Assembly (NCBI RefSeq): GCF_018383905.1
Contig: NZ_JAGYWA010000003.1
Coordinates: 150,931 to 214,930, forward strand
Length of the DNA: 64,000 nt
Source of the DNA: Flavobacterium branchiicola
GTDB taxonomy: Bacteria; Bacteroidota; Bacteroidia; Flavobacteriales; Flavobacteriaceae
Direction: 5' to 3'
Shown here: one piece after another, positions 24,208 through 32,818 of the stretch
Position numbering within the stretch: the stretch's first letter is position 1
Layout of the letters: each line of letters begins with the position of its first letter
Notes under the pieces: model-generated
What the model saw: the letters and a program-made list of their open reading frames with translations, nothing else
Databases searched by the model: none
Told to the model about the DNA's origin: nothing
Program-made: the position numbers and the translations under genes

Positions 24208-24692
24208 TTTTGAGTTTAGATATTTATCTGTCAATTTTTTTAATTTTTAAGATTGTGATTCAATTATTAATATATGAAACAATTACAAGTTAAAATAGTT
24301 TTAAACCATGCAGTAGATTTCCTCTTGGCTAATATAAGAAATATCTTCATTCCAGTTAATTAGGTCAAGATTAGATAAACAGAAATTCAAATTGGTTTTA
24401 TAAAAATTTGTTTAAATAATCGAAATCATTTGATGTGATATACATAAAAATTATTTCTATTTGAGTATAAAATCGAGTACTGAATTAATATGAACTCCTT
24501 AAGAAATTAGGGCGTTTTTTTACTTTATTACACCTTCACAAATTTACAGCCCCAAACTCCTTAAAAAGCAATTGGATTATAAAACGCACCTTTCTTATGT
24601 TTTATAATTATGTAACAAATTATATAAAAAGCTACATATACTGAATCAAAAGAGATTGAGTAAAAAAAAATAACTAATAAAACTTCAGAAAT
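24208..24692. other. 485-bp intergenic region
   Basis: No gene is visible between the membrane protein and the LepB gene, which diverge from here. It holds a damaged hairpin of the ACTCCTTAAGAAATTAAGGAGT type (24491-24521, with mismatched right arm GGGCG) before a T run, and a second half-copy ACTCCTTAAAAAG near 24548. No clear TAnnTTTG promoter for LepB was found. Confidence 0.6.
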
Positions 24693-26300
24693 ATGAATTT
24701 ATCACAATGGCTTGTTTTTATTTTAATCATGCAAATCATCCATGGATTATCTACCTGGAAACTTTATATAAAAGCAGGAAGAAAACCAATAGAATCCTTT
24801 ATACCGATTTATAATCTAATTGTAATGATGAAAATTGTAAAACGCCCGGGTTGGTGGGTGATTTTACTATTTATTCCTATTATAAATCTTTTGATGATTC
24901 CTGTATTTTGGATCGCAATCATTAGAAGTTTTGGAAAAGATTCCCTAAAAGATACAATACTGGTTTTGCTAACATTAGGTTTTTATATTGCATATTTAAA
25001 CTATACTTCAAAAGATCTTACTTATCTTGAAAATAGAGATTTACGACCAATATCTAAAGCAGAAGATACAATAGGATCTCTTGTATTTGCCATCATTGTT
25101 GCTACGTTGGTACACACTTACATCATACAGCCTTTTACGATTCCATCTTCATCATTAGAAAAAACATTATATACAGGCGATTTTTTATTTGTAACCAAAT
25201 TTAATTACGGCGCAAGAGTACCAATGACTACTGTAGCACTTCCAATGGTGCACGATTCAATTCCTTTTTTGGGTAAAAAATCCTATTTGTTCAATGATGA
25301 TTTTACTAAAAAGGAAACATCTTGGTTAAATAAGTTTGAACTGCCTTATTTCAGGCTTCCGGCAATTGAAAATATTGAACGTAATGAAATTGTAGTTTTT
25401 AATCAGCCGGCAGACACGTTGCGAAATATGGATAATTTTCATCCGGATCGAAACTATTATAAACCAATTGATAAAAAAACAAACTTAGTAAAACGATGCG
25501 TTGGAATCGCTGGAGACTCTTTAGAAATTCGCGATGGAAATATTTACATTAATGGTAAAATATCAGTAATGCCAAAAAGCGCAAAACCTCAGTATAATTT
25601 TTTAATTGATACAAAAGGGCAGGCTATAAGCCAGGATGAGCTTAGACATACCTATGGCGCCAGAGAAGGTCTACAGTACGAAAACGGATATTTTGCACTT
25701 ACTAATACAGGTGGATATCTGTTGACATTGACAGATGAAGAAGCTAAACTAATAGCCCAAAACCCTGTTGTAGCAAAAGTTACAAAACAATTGACGCCAA
25801 AAGGTGAGGATGGAAATGTATTTCCTCATATTCCTTCTTTAGGTTGGAATGTAGACAATTTTGGACCTATTTATATTCCTAAAAAGGGAAAAACGATACA
25901 ACTAAACATAAAAACACTACCTTTTTATAAGCGTATTATCGAAGAATATGAACATAACAGTTTAAAAATTAATGGTAAAGAGATTCTAATAAATGGAAAA
26001 ATAAGCAATACTTATACTTTTAAACAAGATTATTACTGGATGATGGGAGATAATCGTCAAAATTCTCTTGATGCGAGATATTGGGGATATGTTCCTTTTG
26101 ATCACATAATTGGCAAACCTGTATTTATTTGGTTTAGCTGGGAAAAAAATGCCTCTGGTATTAATAAAATTAGATGGAATCGTGTTTTTTCTGTGATAAA
26201 CGGAAATGGTGAACCGAAGTCTTACTTGATTCATTTTTTAATAATAATTGGTCTTTTTACTATAGGAAGCAAATTGATGAAGAAAAGAAAAAAAGAATAA
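24693..26300 (+). CDS. lepB: Signal peptidase I, long Bacteroidota form
   Basis: This 535-residue membrane serine protease removes signal peptides from exported proteins. The first 115 residues carry four hydrophobic segments, an extra module before the S26 domain. One more membrane helix (130-147) precedes the catalytic domain. The catalytic serine is probably S154 in PSSSLEKTL and the lysine K267 in VKRCVGIAGDS. Box E is GDNRQNSLDARYWGYV. A large insert (about 290-430) separates the boxes, and a final helix lies at the C-terminus. It sits in an accessory region flanked by a MITE, so it may be a second LepB rather than the essential copy. Confidence 0.9.
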   Translation: MNLSQWLVFILIMQIIHGLSTWKLYIKAGRKPIESFIPIYNLIVMMKIVKRPGWWVILLFIPIINLLMIPVFWIAIIRSFGKDSLKDTILVLLTLGFYIAYLNYTSKDLTYLENRDLRPISKAEDTIGSLVFAIIVATLVHTYIIQPFTIPSSSLEKTLYTGDFLFVTKFNYGARVPMTTVALPMVHDSIPFLGKKSYLFNDDFTKKETSWLNKFELPYFRLPAIENIERNEIVVFNQPADTLRNMDNFHPDRNYYKPIDKKTNLVKRCVGIAGDSLEIRDGNIYINGKISVMPKSAKPQYNFLIDTKGQAISQDELRHTYGAREGLQYENGYFALTNTGGYLLTLTDEEAKLIAQNPVVAKVTKQLTPKGEDGNVFPHIPSLGWNVDNFGPIYIPKKGKTIQLNIKTLPFYKRIIEEYEHNSLKINGKEILINGKISNTYTFKQDYYWMMGDNRQNSLDARYWGYVPFDHIIGKPVFIWFSWEKNASGINKIRWNRVFSVINGNGEPKSYLIHFLIIIGLFTIGSKLMKKRKKE

Positions 26301-26422
26301 ATCAGGAATTTTTAAAAAGTTCATTTAAATCATCTTAAAAATGGTTTATAAACAGACTCTTAAAAACCATTAAAGCCATTTGATGATTTATTAAGAATTA
26401 TTTCTATTTTTAATATAAATAG

Positions 26423-26627
26423 AACCCGTTGGGTGAAATTACATTTAAAAATGCTGCTTTAAAAAAAATAGCACGCGGATAAAACGGATTTACTTCGTAA
26501 AAACGCGGACAAAAACGGATTTTTTTTTAATTCTTTAAACAAATCCGTTTTTGTCCGCGTTTTCGTGATAACGAATCGGTCTAATCCGCGTTAAAATTTA
26601 TAATATTTTAATTTCACCCAACGGGTT
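26423..26627. mobile_element. 205-bp MITE-like element with 6-bp target duplication
   Basis: The ends are perfect 19-bp inverted repeats: AACCCGTTGGGTGAAATTA (26423-26441) and its reverse complement (26609-26627). Both ends are flanked by the direct repeat AAATAG (26417-26422 and 26628-26633), the mark of transposition. Inside, ACGCGGACAAAAACGGATTT (26503-26522) is matched exactly by its reverse complement at 26541-26560, and an outer ACGCGGAT/ATCCGCGT pair extends the fold. No coding sequence is present, so it would depend on a transposase elsewhere. It ends 29 bp before the propeller lipoprotein start codon. Confidence 0.85.
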
Positions 26628-26656
26628 AAATAGAATCTAAACCAATATCAGACACA

Positions 26657-27682
26657 ATGAAGAGATATTTACATTTTTATACTTTACTATTGATATTTGC
26701 CCTTTGCACTTCTTGCAAAAAAAGCCAACCAGAAGGAGAAAAAATCATTATCGATCACAAGACTACAGATATAATTACTCCCTACGGGTCTCAATCAATA
26801 AGCCGAAATATCATACAAGACAAAAAGAACAATATTTGGATTGCTGCATTTGATGGTGTTTTTCGGTACGATGGAAAGTCTTTTGCCAATATTACAAGTA
26901 AATTGATTCCAGCGCGCTTTTTTTCTGTTTTAGAAGATAAAAAAGGGAACTTTTGGTTTGGATCTATAGGTTCGGGTGTTTATTATTATGATGGTAAAAC
27001 GTTTCAGAATTTTACAACCAAAGAAGGTCTTCTTAATAATGAAGTCACAAGTATTTATGAAGATAAAAAAGGGAATATCTGGTTTGGTGTTTCCGGAGGG
27101 GCAAGTTGTTTTGATGGTAATTCCTTTCGAAATTTCATTATAAATGGAAATGACATGAATGAGGATCAAACAGGGAAAACTTTCCTGAATAGACAACCTT
27201 ATGAAGTTAATGCGATTATTGAAGACAAAAAGGGTAAATTTTGGTTTGCAACAAGAAATAACACCTTTACTTATGATGGAAATACATTTTCAGTTTTCAC
27301 GCATAATAACAAACCTTTCAAAAATGTCCGTACTTTAATCGAAGATAAAAAGGGGAATATCTGGCTTGGCGGCCCCGATGGTCTTTGGCGTTATAATGGC
27401 AATACATTTACCAATTTTACAAAGAATTTTGTTGGTTATATAATGGAGGACAAAGAGGGAAATATTTGGACTAGTTCACAAAAGGATAATAGCGGTGTTT
27501 GGGCACTTTTTCGATATGACGAAAAATCTTTATCTGATAAAAAACCTGCTGTAACTGAAATTAAATCAGGCGGAAACGGCCTTTTTGGTATTCTGGAGAC
27601 TCATGATGGAAATATTTGGTTTGGGTCTATGAACGGAGTGTATCGTTATGATGGAAAAAGCATTTTCGATTTTAGAAACTAA
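26657..27682 (+). CDS. Beta-propeller lipoprotein with Reg_prop repeats
   Basis: This 341-residue protein begins with a lipoprotein signal (lipobox LCTSC, lipidated C20). About seven repeats follow of the form IxEDKKGNIWFG...YDGKxFxNF, the two-component-regulator propeller (Reg_prop, PF07494) blade. In large hybrid sensors these blades bind glycan signals. Here they stand alone, without kinase or regulator domains, attached to the periplasmic or outer membrane. The MITE lies directly upstream, and no TAnnTTTG promoter is visible between them, so transcription may start inside or before the element. Confidence 0.88.
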   Translation: MKRYLHFYTLLLIFALCTSCKKSQPEGEKIIIDHKTTDIITPYGSQSISRNIIQDKKNNIWIAAFDGVFRYDGKSFANITSKLIPARFFSVLEDKKGNFWFGSIGSGVYYYDGKTFQNFTTKEGLLNNEVTSIYEDKKGNIWFGVSGGASCFDGNSFRNFIINGNDMNEDQTGKTFLNRQPYEVNAIIEDKKGKFWFATRNNTFTYDGNTFSVFTHNNKPFKNVRTLIEDKKGNIWLGGPDGLWRYNGNTFTNFTKNFVGYIMEDKEGNIWTSSQKDNSGVWALFRYDEKSLSDKKPAVTEIKSGGNGLFGILETHDGNIWFGSMNGVYRYDGKSIFDFRN

Positions 27683-27708
27683 AATGGTGTTTTATGGTAA
27701 GTTCCTTC

Positions 27709-28284
27709 TTATTTTTTATTTAACAGATTATCTAACTCTTCTTCTGCATCATCAATTCCTAATAACCTACTTTCGAAAAACCCAATATATTTCACATCGT
27801 CAATTGTAATTTCTTCAAATTCATTCTCCGCTATTCTTAAATGTATTTTCTTTGGATTTACATTTCTAGTTATTATGTAATCAACAATTTTAAATTCATT
27901 TCTATATTTTCCTCCGCTAAATTCTTGTTCAATTACAGTTTTAAAAGTTATTTTTTCGAGACTTTTGAGTTCAATCTTTTTTGCAGTATTTTTCCAGGTT
28001 ATCTTTTCGATTTTCCCCAGATTACTTTTCTCAACTATATATTTTGCGTTTTTATCTAAATCGTATTTTGAAACCGATTTTAATATTTTACTAAATTCCG
28101 GTAAACCTAAAAACTTTTTAGTTTTGTTATTCAACACATTTCCATGATCATATTGCGTTGCATATTCACTGCTAATTTTTAAACACGTTTCAGAAAAACC
28201 AGTATTAATATATTGATTTTTAAACCCTATAAATGAACATGATATAAGTAATACGGTAAATAGGATAATCAACTTTAATTTCAT
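27709..28284 (-). CDS. Putative lipoprotein of unknown function
   Basis: This 191-residue protein opens with MKLKLIILFTVLLISCSF, a signal with a plausible lipobox (LISC, C16). The rest is lysine- and glutamate-rich with predicted beta strands (YIVEKSNLGKIEKITW, LKSLEKITFKTVIEQEF), and no domain is recognised. It converges with the propeller gene, leaving only 26 bases between the stops. The membrane-protein gene at 28356-28823 lies upstream in the same direction. Confidence 0.65.
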   Translation of the reverse strand: MKLKLIILFTVLLISCSFIGFKNQYINTGFSETCLKISSEYATQYDHGNVLNNKTKKFLGLPEFSKILKSVSKYDLDKNAKYIVEKSNLGKIEKITWKNTAKKIELKSLEKITFKTVIEQEFSGGKYRNEFKIVDYIITRNVNPKKIHLRIAENEFEEITIDDVKYIGFFESRLLGIDDAEEELDNLLNKK

Positions 28285-28355
28285 ACTATTTTAAAATTTC
28301 TTTAAGTGAATATAAAAACATTTCAAACCCTTAATAATCAACAGAAGTTTTATTT

Positions 28356-28823
28356 TTATAACGCTTCTTGTTCTTTATATACGAAGTAAAACAATGCCAA
28401 TGAATTAATTATGTATAAATAAAATCCATATCTAATTTGCGAAAAAAACCAAAATGATATAGAAACAGTTACAAGTGATAATATTATCAATGCGATATTT
28501 AAAAAGCACAGGAATAATTGATTATAATGATTTCTAAAAAAACAAACTAAAAGAGTTATATTAATAAAGAGAATCAATGTAAAGGAAAAAAATACTGATT
28601 CAAATGACATTGCTAAATCATAACCACTTAATGAGAAACCTTTTTTTGCTTCTTTAAATGCAATTTCTTTATTCTTTTTGGTTTTGGCGTGCGAATACAC
28701 TTTTATAAAAGAAGAGCCTTCTTTTATATTTTGATCTGAACACATTTGAAAAAAGGGTAAAAAGAAAATTAGAAAACTTATTCCTGATAAAATCCGAATT
28801 ATACTTTTTCTTTTGTTATTCAT
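28356..28823 (-). CDS. Small membrane protein of unknown function
   Basis: This 155-residue protein has four hydrophobic segments: IIRILSGISFLIFFLPFF, VFFSFTLILFINITLLVCFF, LFLCFLNIALIILSLVTVSI and YGFYLYIINSLALFYFVY. A short polar stretch follows the first helix (MCSDQNIKEGSSFIKVYSH). I know no family. It lies 71 bp upstream of the lipoprotein gene in the same direction and could be co-transcribed. Confidence 0.6.
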   Translation of the reverse strand: MNNKRKSIIRILSGISFLIFFLPFFQMCSDQNIKEGSSFIKVYSHAKTKKNKEIAFKEAKKGFSLSGYDLAMSFESVFFSFTLILFINITLLVCFFRNHYNQLFLCFLNIALIILSLVTVSISFWFFSQIRYGFYLYIINSLALFYFVYKEQEAL

Positions 28824-29153
28824 GCAAATGCTTGTTAAATGTAATTTAACTCTCCTAAAATTGTAGTTTATGTTAAACTAATATACAGAAACTTTCTTAA
28901 AAACAACAAAATATTCCTGACCAAACAATTATTGTTTTATCATAGGTATCATCAAACCCTATTCAAAAACTCTAATTCCAATCACCAAAAATACAGATAA
29001 ACAGATTCCAATTTTAGAAATATAACCGTTACAGATTGCGGATATAATATCTGACAAAATCAGTAATTGAAAGGTTATTTTTTTATCTTTGAAATTCAAA
29101 ATTTAAATCTAAAATGGCTTTATATTTGAGCCTTTAGTAAATTGACATTCATT
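28824..29153. other. 330-bp intergenic region between divergent genes
   Basis: No gene is seen. On the right it carries TATATTTG (29121-29128), the likely -7 element of the XRE gene, with TTTG 29088-29091 too far upstream (29 bases) to be a normal -33 box. The rest is AT-rich without clear hairpins. Confidence 0.6.
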
Positions 29154-29564
29154 ATGGAACAAAAAATACATCAGGGAAGAAACGTAAAACGTTTCAGAGA
29201 AATGCTTGGCATTAAACAAGAGGGATTGGCTTTTGATCTTGGCGAAGACTGGAATCAAAAGAAAATTTCTATGCTGGAGCAAAAAGATGTAATTGAAGAT
29301 AATTTGCTCAAACAAATCTCAAGTGCATTGAGAATTCCTGTTGAAGCGTTTCAGAATTTTGATGAAGAACAAGCGATAAACATTATTTCTAACACATTTG
29401 ATAATGGAGCTTTCTTAAATACAGGTCAAAATGCAACTTTTAATGTAAATCCGATGGATAAATGGATTGAAGCTTTAGAAGAAATTAAACGCCTGAATCT
29501 TGAACTTCTAAAATCTAAAGATGAACAAATTAAGATTCTGGAAAAACTGGTTTCAAACAAATAG
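29154..29564 (+). CDS. Small XRE-type DNA-binding protein, paralogue B
   Basis: This 136-residue protein is nearly identical to the protein at 20445 through its first 90 residues (MEQKIHQGRNVKRFREMLGIKQEGLAFDL...). It diverges after EEQAINIISNTFDN, ending in a different coiled-coil-like tail (WIEALEEIKRLNLELLKSKDEQIKILEKLV). The ATG at 29154 is 25 bases after TATATTTG, the same spacing as paralogue A. A TTG four codons upstream is not a likely start. Unlike paralogue A it has no tRNA beside it. The conserved HTH with a variable tail suggests the same DNA target and different partners. Confidence 0.88.
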   Translation: MEQKIHQGRNVKRFREMLGIKQEGLAFDLGEDWNQKKISMLEQKDVIEDNLLKQISSALRIPVEAFQNFDEEQAINIISNTFDNGAFLNTGQNATFNVNPMDKWIEALEEIKRLNLELLKSKDEQIKILEKLVSNK

Positions 29565-29615
29565 TATAAAATAAATCCTTAAAAATTAAACCTGAAGATT
29601 ATTAAGGAAACCTAC

Positions 29616-29647
29616 AAAACTCCCTAGAAAAATAAGGAGTTTTTTTA
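29616..29647 (+). terminator. Terminator after XRE paralogue B
   Basis: AAAACTCCCTAG and TAAGGAGTTTTTTT form a stem with one bulge around a GAAAAA loop, followed by seven Ts. It belongs to the same ACTCC hairpin style as those at 19396 and 30917. Confidence 0.75.
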
Positions 29648-29687
29648 TGATATACACAAATCAAAATATCAAACCCAAATTTTAAAA

Positions 29688-30896
29688 ATGAAACAAAAAC
29701 TAATAACTCTTTTGCTTGTATTTACTATTGTAAATATGTTTGGTCAAGTTCCAGTTACGCCAAAACCCGATCAGACCGCAATTCCTGCAGATAAAGTTTC
29801 GACTTCTAGTGATGTTTTTACTAATAAAGCTTTGAGTCCGCTTAAAAAAGTTCCGTTAGACGAAGCTTCAATCCTGATTTACGATTACGATGGTAATCTT
29901 TTTTCATTTGATTTAGAATCTGAAACAATTGTCTGGACAGTAAAAGCAACCAATGCCTACACCGAAATGTGCGCCAATGCCGTAACGCTGCAAGATGGGG
30001 TTGTATACGTTCCGTTTATTAATGGTGAAGTTTTTGCCATAGACAATCAAACGGGGTCAATCTTCTGGAAATCAAAACTAGGAAGCAGTGCAGATCAAGT
30101 TTTACTTAAAGATCAGACACCAACTATAAACGACGGAAAATTGTTTATTACAACACAAAGTGACATTAGCACTATTTATGCTCTTGATATAAAAAACGGA
30201 AGTTTAATCTGGAAACACAAGCTAGATGCTCCGGATAATCATCTTTCGGTTCTTTATCTGGACAATAAAGTATTTGCCCAAAGCGGAAACTCTTTGTATA
30301 GTTTTGAAGCCAATACAGGAAAGGTAATCTATCAAAAAACTTTTGAGGAAGCTTTAACAGGAAAACCAGTTACCGATGGCGAAAATATATTTGTAGCCAA
30401 TGATAAAAATGTGCTTTTTGCTTTAAGTCCAAACAAACCGGATATTGTATGGGAATTTAAATTTGATGAGAATCAATTTAGTATCAAACAACGTATCTTT
30501 TGCGTAGACAAAAAGATCTATTTTGCGGCGCAAGGCACAAATGTATCTTCGGTATACTGTGTAGATTCAAAAGCGGGAACTCAGGTTTGGAAAACAGATT
30601 TTAAAGATGATAATATCGAATACATAACCTACGAAAATGATAATCTTTGGGGATATACCCGTAAACCAAAGCTTTTTCAGATGCATTTGGATAATGGCGA
30701 TTTGTTAATGGACAAAAAACTAACAACTTTGCCTATTTCAAATATCGAATTTCCAACTGATGATAATCTTTTACTTTATTATTGTGATGCAGGTTTAATT
30801 CAGTACGATTTAAATGAACAGGATGAAAATATGTTTTACATGAGAACCTCAATTAAAGAAGCTCCTTATAGCGCTTTTATAAAAATGATTAGATAA
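29688..30896 (+). CDS. Secreted PQQ-like beta-propeller protein
   Basis: This 402-residue protein has an N-terminal signal peptide (MKQKLITLLLVFTIVNMFGQ). Repeated PQQ_2-type blades follow, such as GEVFAIDNQTGSIFWKSKLG, TIYALDIKNGSLIWKHKL and SVYCVDSKAGTQVWKTDF, each with the aromatic W docking motif. It lacks the extra residues of true quinoprotein dehydrogenases and is therefore more likely a binding or scaffold propeller, similar in form to BamB. It is transcribed alone, with terminators on both sides. Confidence 0.85.
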   Translation: MKQKLITLLLVFTIVNMFGQVPVTPKPDQTAIPADKVSTSSDVFTNKALSPLKKVPLDEASILIYDYDGNLFSFDLESETIVWTVKATNAYTEMCANAVTLQDGVVYVPFINGEVFAIDNQTGSIFWKSKLGSSADQVLLKDQTPTINDGKLFITTQSDISTIYALDIKNGSLIWKHKLDAPDNHLSVLYLDNKVFAQSGNSLYSFEANTGKVIYQKTFEEALTGKPVTDGENIFVANDKNVLFALSPNKPDIVWEFKFDENQFSIKQRIFCVDKKIYFAAQGTNVSSVYCVDSKAGTQVWKTDFKDDNIEYITYENDNLWGYTRKPKLFQMHLDNGDLLMDKKLTTLPISNIEFPTDDNLLLYYCDAGLIQYDLNEQDENMFYMRTSIKEAPYSAFIKMIR

Positions 30897-30916
30897 TGTT
30901 ATATATCTTACACAGA

Positions 30917-30949
30917 AAACTCCTTAAGAAATTAAGGAGTTTTTTTTTA
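30917..30949 (+). terminator. Terminator after the PQQ-like propeller gene
   Basis: AAAACTCCTTAA and TTAAGGAGTTTT pair perfectly around GAAA, followed by nine Ts. It is nearly the same sequence as at 19396-19424. Confidence 0.9.
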
Positions 30950-30965
30950 CTGAATGCACTTGACT

Positions 30966-32027
30966 TTACACTATATTTTTTCCAGTTGTCGTTATTGAAA
31001 TTTCATTTTCGAGAATTTCTATACAGCCAATTCTTTTTAGTTTTTCCACAGTTTTAGCTATTTCAATTTCTGTTAATATTTTATCATAATGTTCATTTAT
31101 ACTCAGTAAATCTGTTTTGCCTTTTTTGATATAATTTATAAACCGCAATATAGCATCGTCTCTGTGTGTAATTCCTTTTTTAAAATATATTTCATACGAG
31201 TAATCATCATCTAATGCCTTTTTATTTCTTTCTAAACTATTAATAAAGTCAAAAATCTCACGATGTTCCTGATTAAATTTATATTCTAATTCATACTCAG
31301 TTCCGTTAAACTCAACTTTATGCGTTCTGGTAAAAGCCTTCGCTTGCTCTGTAATTACAGGTTTAGTATAATTGTCTAATTTCTCAACCAGCGCTTTTTT
31401 TAGATTATCGTTGAGTTCTAACATTTCCAATTTTCTAAGCTTAACAACATTAATCACTTTATCAGTCGACGTTTGACTTTCTACCACATGTTTAATAAAT
31501 GATGATATAGGAAAACTTTCAAAATTTGTACAATAGCCAATTTTTTCATATTCGCCATTCTTAGATAAATACATCTGAACTCCCTGGTCATAAGGTTCAG
31601 CCTCTATTATACTTTTATTTGTTTCTCTTCTTAAATGACAAGGATAACAAACTTCTTTAGGCAGATAAACACTGGTTGTTGGAATAATTGGAGTTTTGCA
31701 ATCTTCACATTTTGGAGACGTTTTATAATCCCACCAATTAGGACAATCTCTGGACCAATTATCCGGAGAAGGAAAGTAGAGTTCAATGCCATATTTATCA
31801 ACATATTGACTTGCAATTTTTCTAGCTTCAATCACCATAGCTTCACTTGAATCAAAATTTTTATATTCTAATTCAACAATTTCTTTTGCACTAAAACTGC
31901 CCTTTTTTTTGAATACAATTGCAATATTTAAACCAATGTACTCATAATCTGAATTCCATAAACATTGAATCGCTAAAGGCTTATTTTCTTTACTTTGAAA
32001 CATTTTATTTACGATATTTTGAAACAT
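30966..32027 (-). CDS. Unknown protein with a CxxC...CxxC zinc-ribbon-like motif
   Basis: This 353-residue soluble protein has two CxxC pairs, CEDC and CYPC, about 20 residues apart near residues 115-140. This is the pattern of a zinc ribbon, preceded by a Trp-rich stretch (PDNWSRDCPNWWDYKTS). The C-terminal 100 residues look helical and may hold a winged-helix-like end (IAKTVEKLKRIGCIEILENEISITTTGK). No known family is recognised. I chose the ATG at 32027; a TTG nine codons upstream is the alternative. It may be co-transcribed with the membrane protein gene just upstream (50 bp). Confidence 0.65.
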   Translation of the reverse strand: MFQNIVNKMFQSKENKPLAIQCLWNSDYEYIGLNIAIVFKKKGSFSAKEIVELEYKNFDSSEAMVIEARKIASQYVDKYGIELYFPSPDNWSRDCPNWWDYKTSPKCEDCKTPIIPTTSVYLPKEVCYPCHLRRETNKSIIEAEPYDQGVQMYLSKNGEYEKIGYCTNFESFPISSFIKHVVESQTSTDKVINVVKLRKLEMLELNDNLKKALVEKLDNYTKPVITEQAKAFTRTHKVEFNGTEYELEYKFNQEHREIFDFINSLERNKKALDDDYSYEIYFKKGITHRDDAILRFINYIKKGKTDLLSINEHYDKILTEIEIAKTVEKLKRIGCIEILENEISITTTGKNIV

Positions 32028-32077
32028 AATTTGGGGATAATTTATTTGTGGCAAAAACTCTTTGTTAAAAATAACAG

Positions 32078-32710
32078 CTATCTAAAAATAAGAAATAGTA
32101 CTATAATTACGATCCAAATCGGGACGCGCGGATCTACATGATCAAAAAATTCCGGCTTCTTTTTAAATAAAAAAACAGATCCTGTCATGACTGTAATTGC
32201 AGAACATAGTATATACCCTAATTCTCCATCTTTTTGATCTTCAGTATTTCTACAGCTAATATCGAGATATTCTTTATTCTTATCAATCAACGAATGGATT
32301 TCGCAGGGCGCATCAGTATTAACAAGATCTAAATCAGTTTTTAGAATTTGAACAGTAACTGTATCCTTACTATTTATCCCATTTAATATTTCCTTATCAA
32401 TTATGCAGCGGTAATCATAACTTGCAATTTTAAATGTGGTTGTATTGTTCTCACATTTAAATTCAATCCATTTTTTGGAGTGTTTACCTTTTGTTTCTTT
32501 AAACTCGGGTTTTCCTTCAACAATCAAGTTTTCTATCGTTTCAAGATCTGATGGCTTTATTATATAGTTATCATTTAGCACATTGATTAAATAATATGCC
32601 CCTAAAACAAGACTAATTATAGCTATTATTATATAACTGGGGCGCTTTTTCTCCCAGTCTTCTTGATTTTGGGCCATAGCTCTTTTATTAGGTTTCTTGT
32701 TTGAAGCCAT
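32078..32710 (-). CDS. Membrane protein of unknown function
   Basis: This 210-residue protein is basic at the N-terminus (MASNKKPNKRAMAQ). It has a transmembrane helix at about residues 28-46 (SYIIIAIISLVLGAYYLI), a soluble middle of about 110 residues with three cysteines, and two C-terminal helices (LGYILCSAITVMTGSVFLF and VPIWIVIIVLFLIF). No family is recognised. The ATG at 32710 is preferred to a TTG two codons upstream. It lies 50 bp upstream of the zinc-ribbon-like gene and shares its direction. Confidence 0.6.
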   Translation of the reverse strand: MASNKKPNKRAMAQNQEDWEKKRPSYIIIAIISLVLGAYYLINVLNDNYIIKPSDLETIENLIVEGKPEFKETKGKHSKKWIEFKCENNTTTFKIASYDYRCIIDKEILNGINSKDTVTVQILKTDLDLVNTDAPCEIHSLIDKNKEYLDISCRNTEDQKDGELGYILCSAITVMTGSVFLFKKKPEFFDHVDPRVPIWIVIIVLFLIFR

Positions 32711-32818
32711 AAGCAAGATTTAGTTTTTGCGAATAATAAATTTTATACCCAATTTAAAAGTAAAGCACCTGTAGATACAGATGCTTTTTTTTTTTAACGT
32801 TTTGCAAAATAACATTCG

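Noticed and set aside
24426..26427. CATTTGATG ... AATTATTTCTATTT stretches on both sides of the LepB gene as possible direct repeats
   Set aside because: Only about 13 bases match exactly in AT-rich sequence, which is too little to claim flanking repeats.
32762..32795. A hairpin with a long T run (AAAGCA...TGCTTTTT)
   Set aside because: Its T run is on the plus strand, where no gene ends, and the adenylate kinase gene reads the other way with only a weak T run; the role is unclear.
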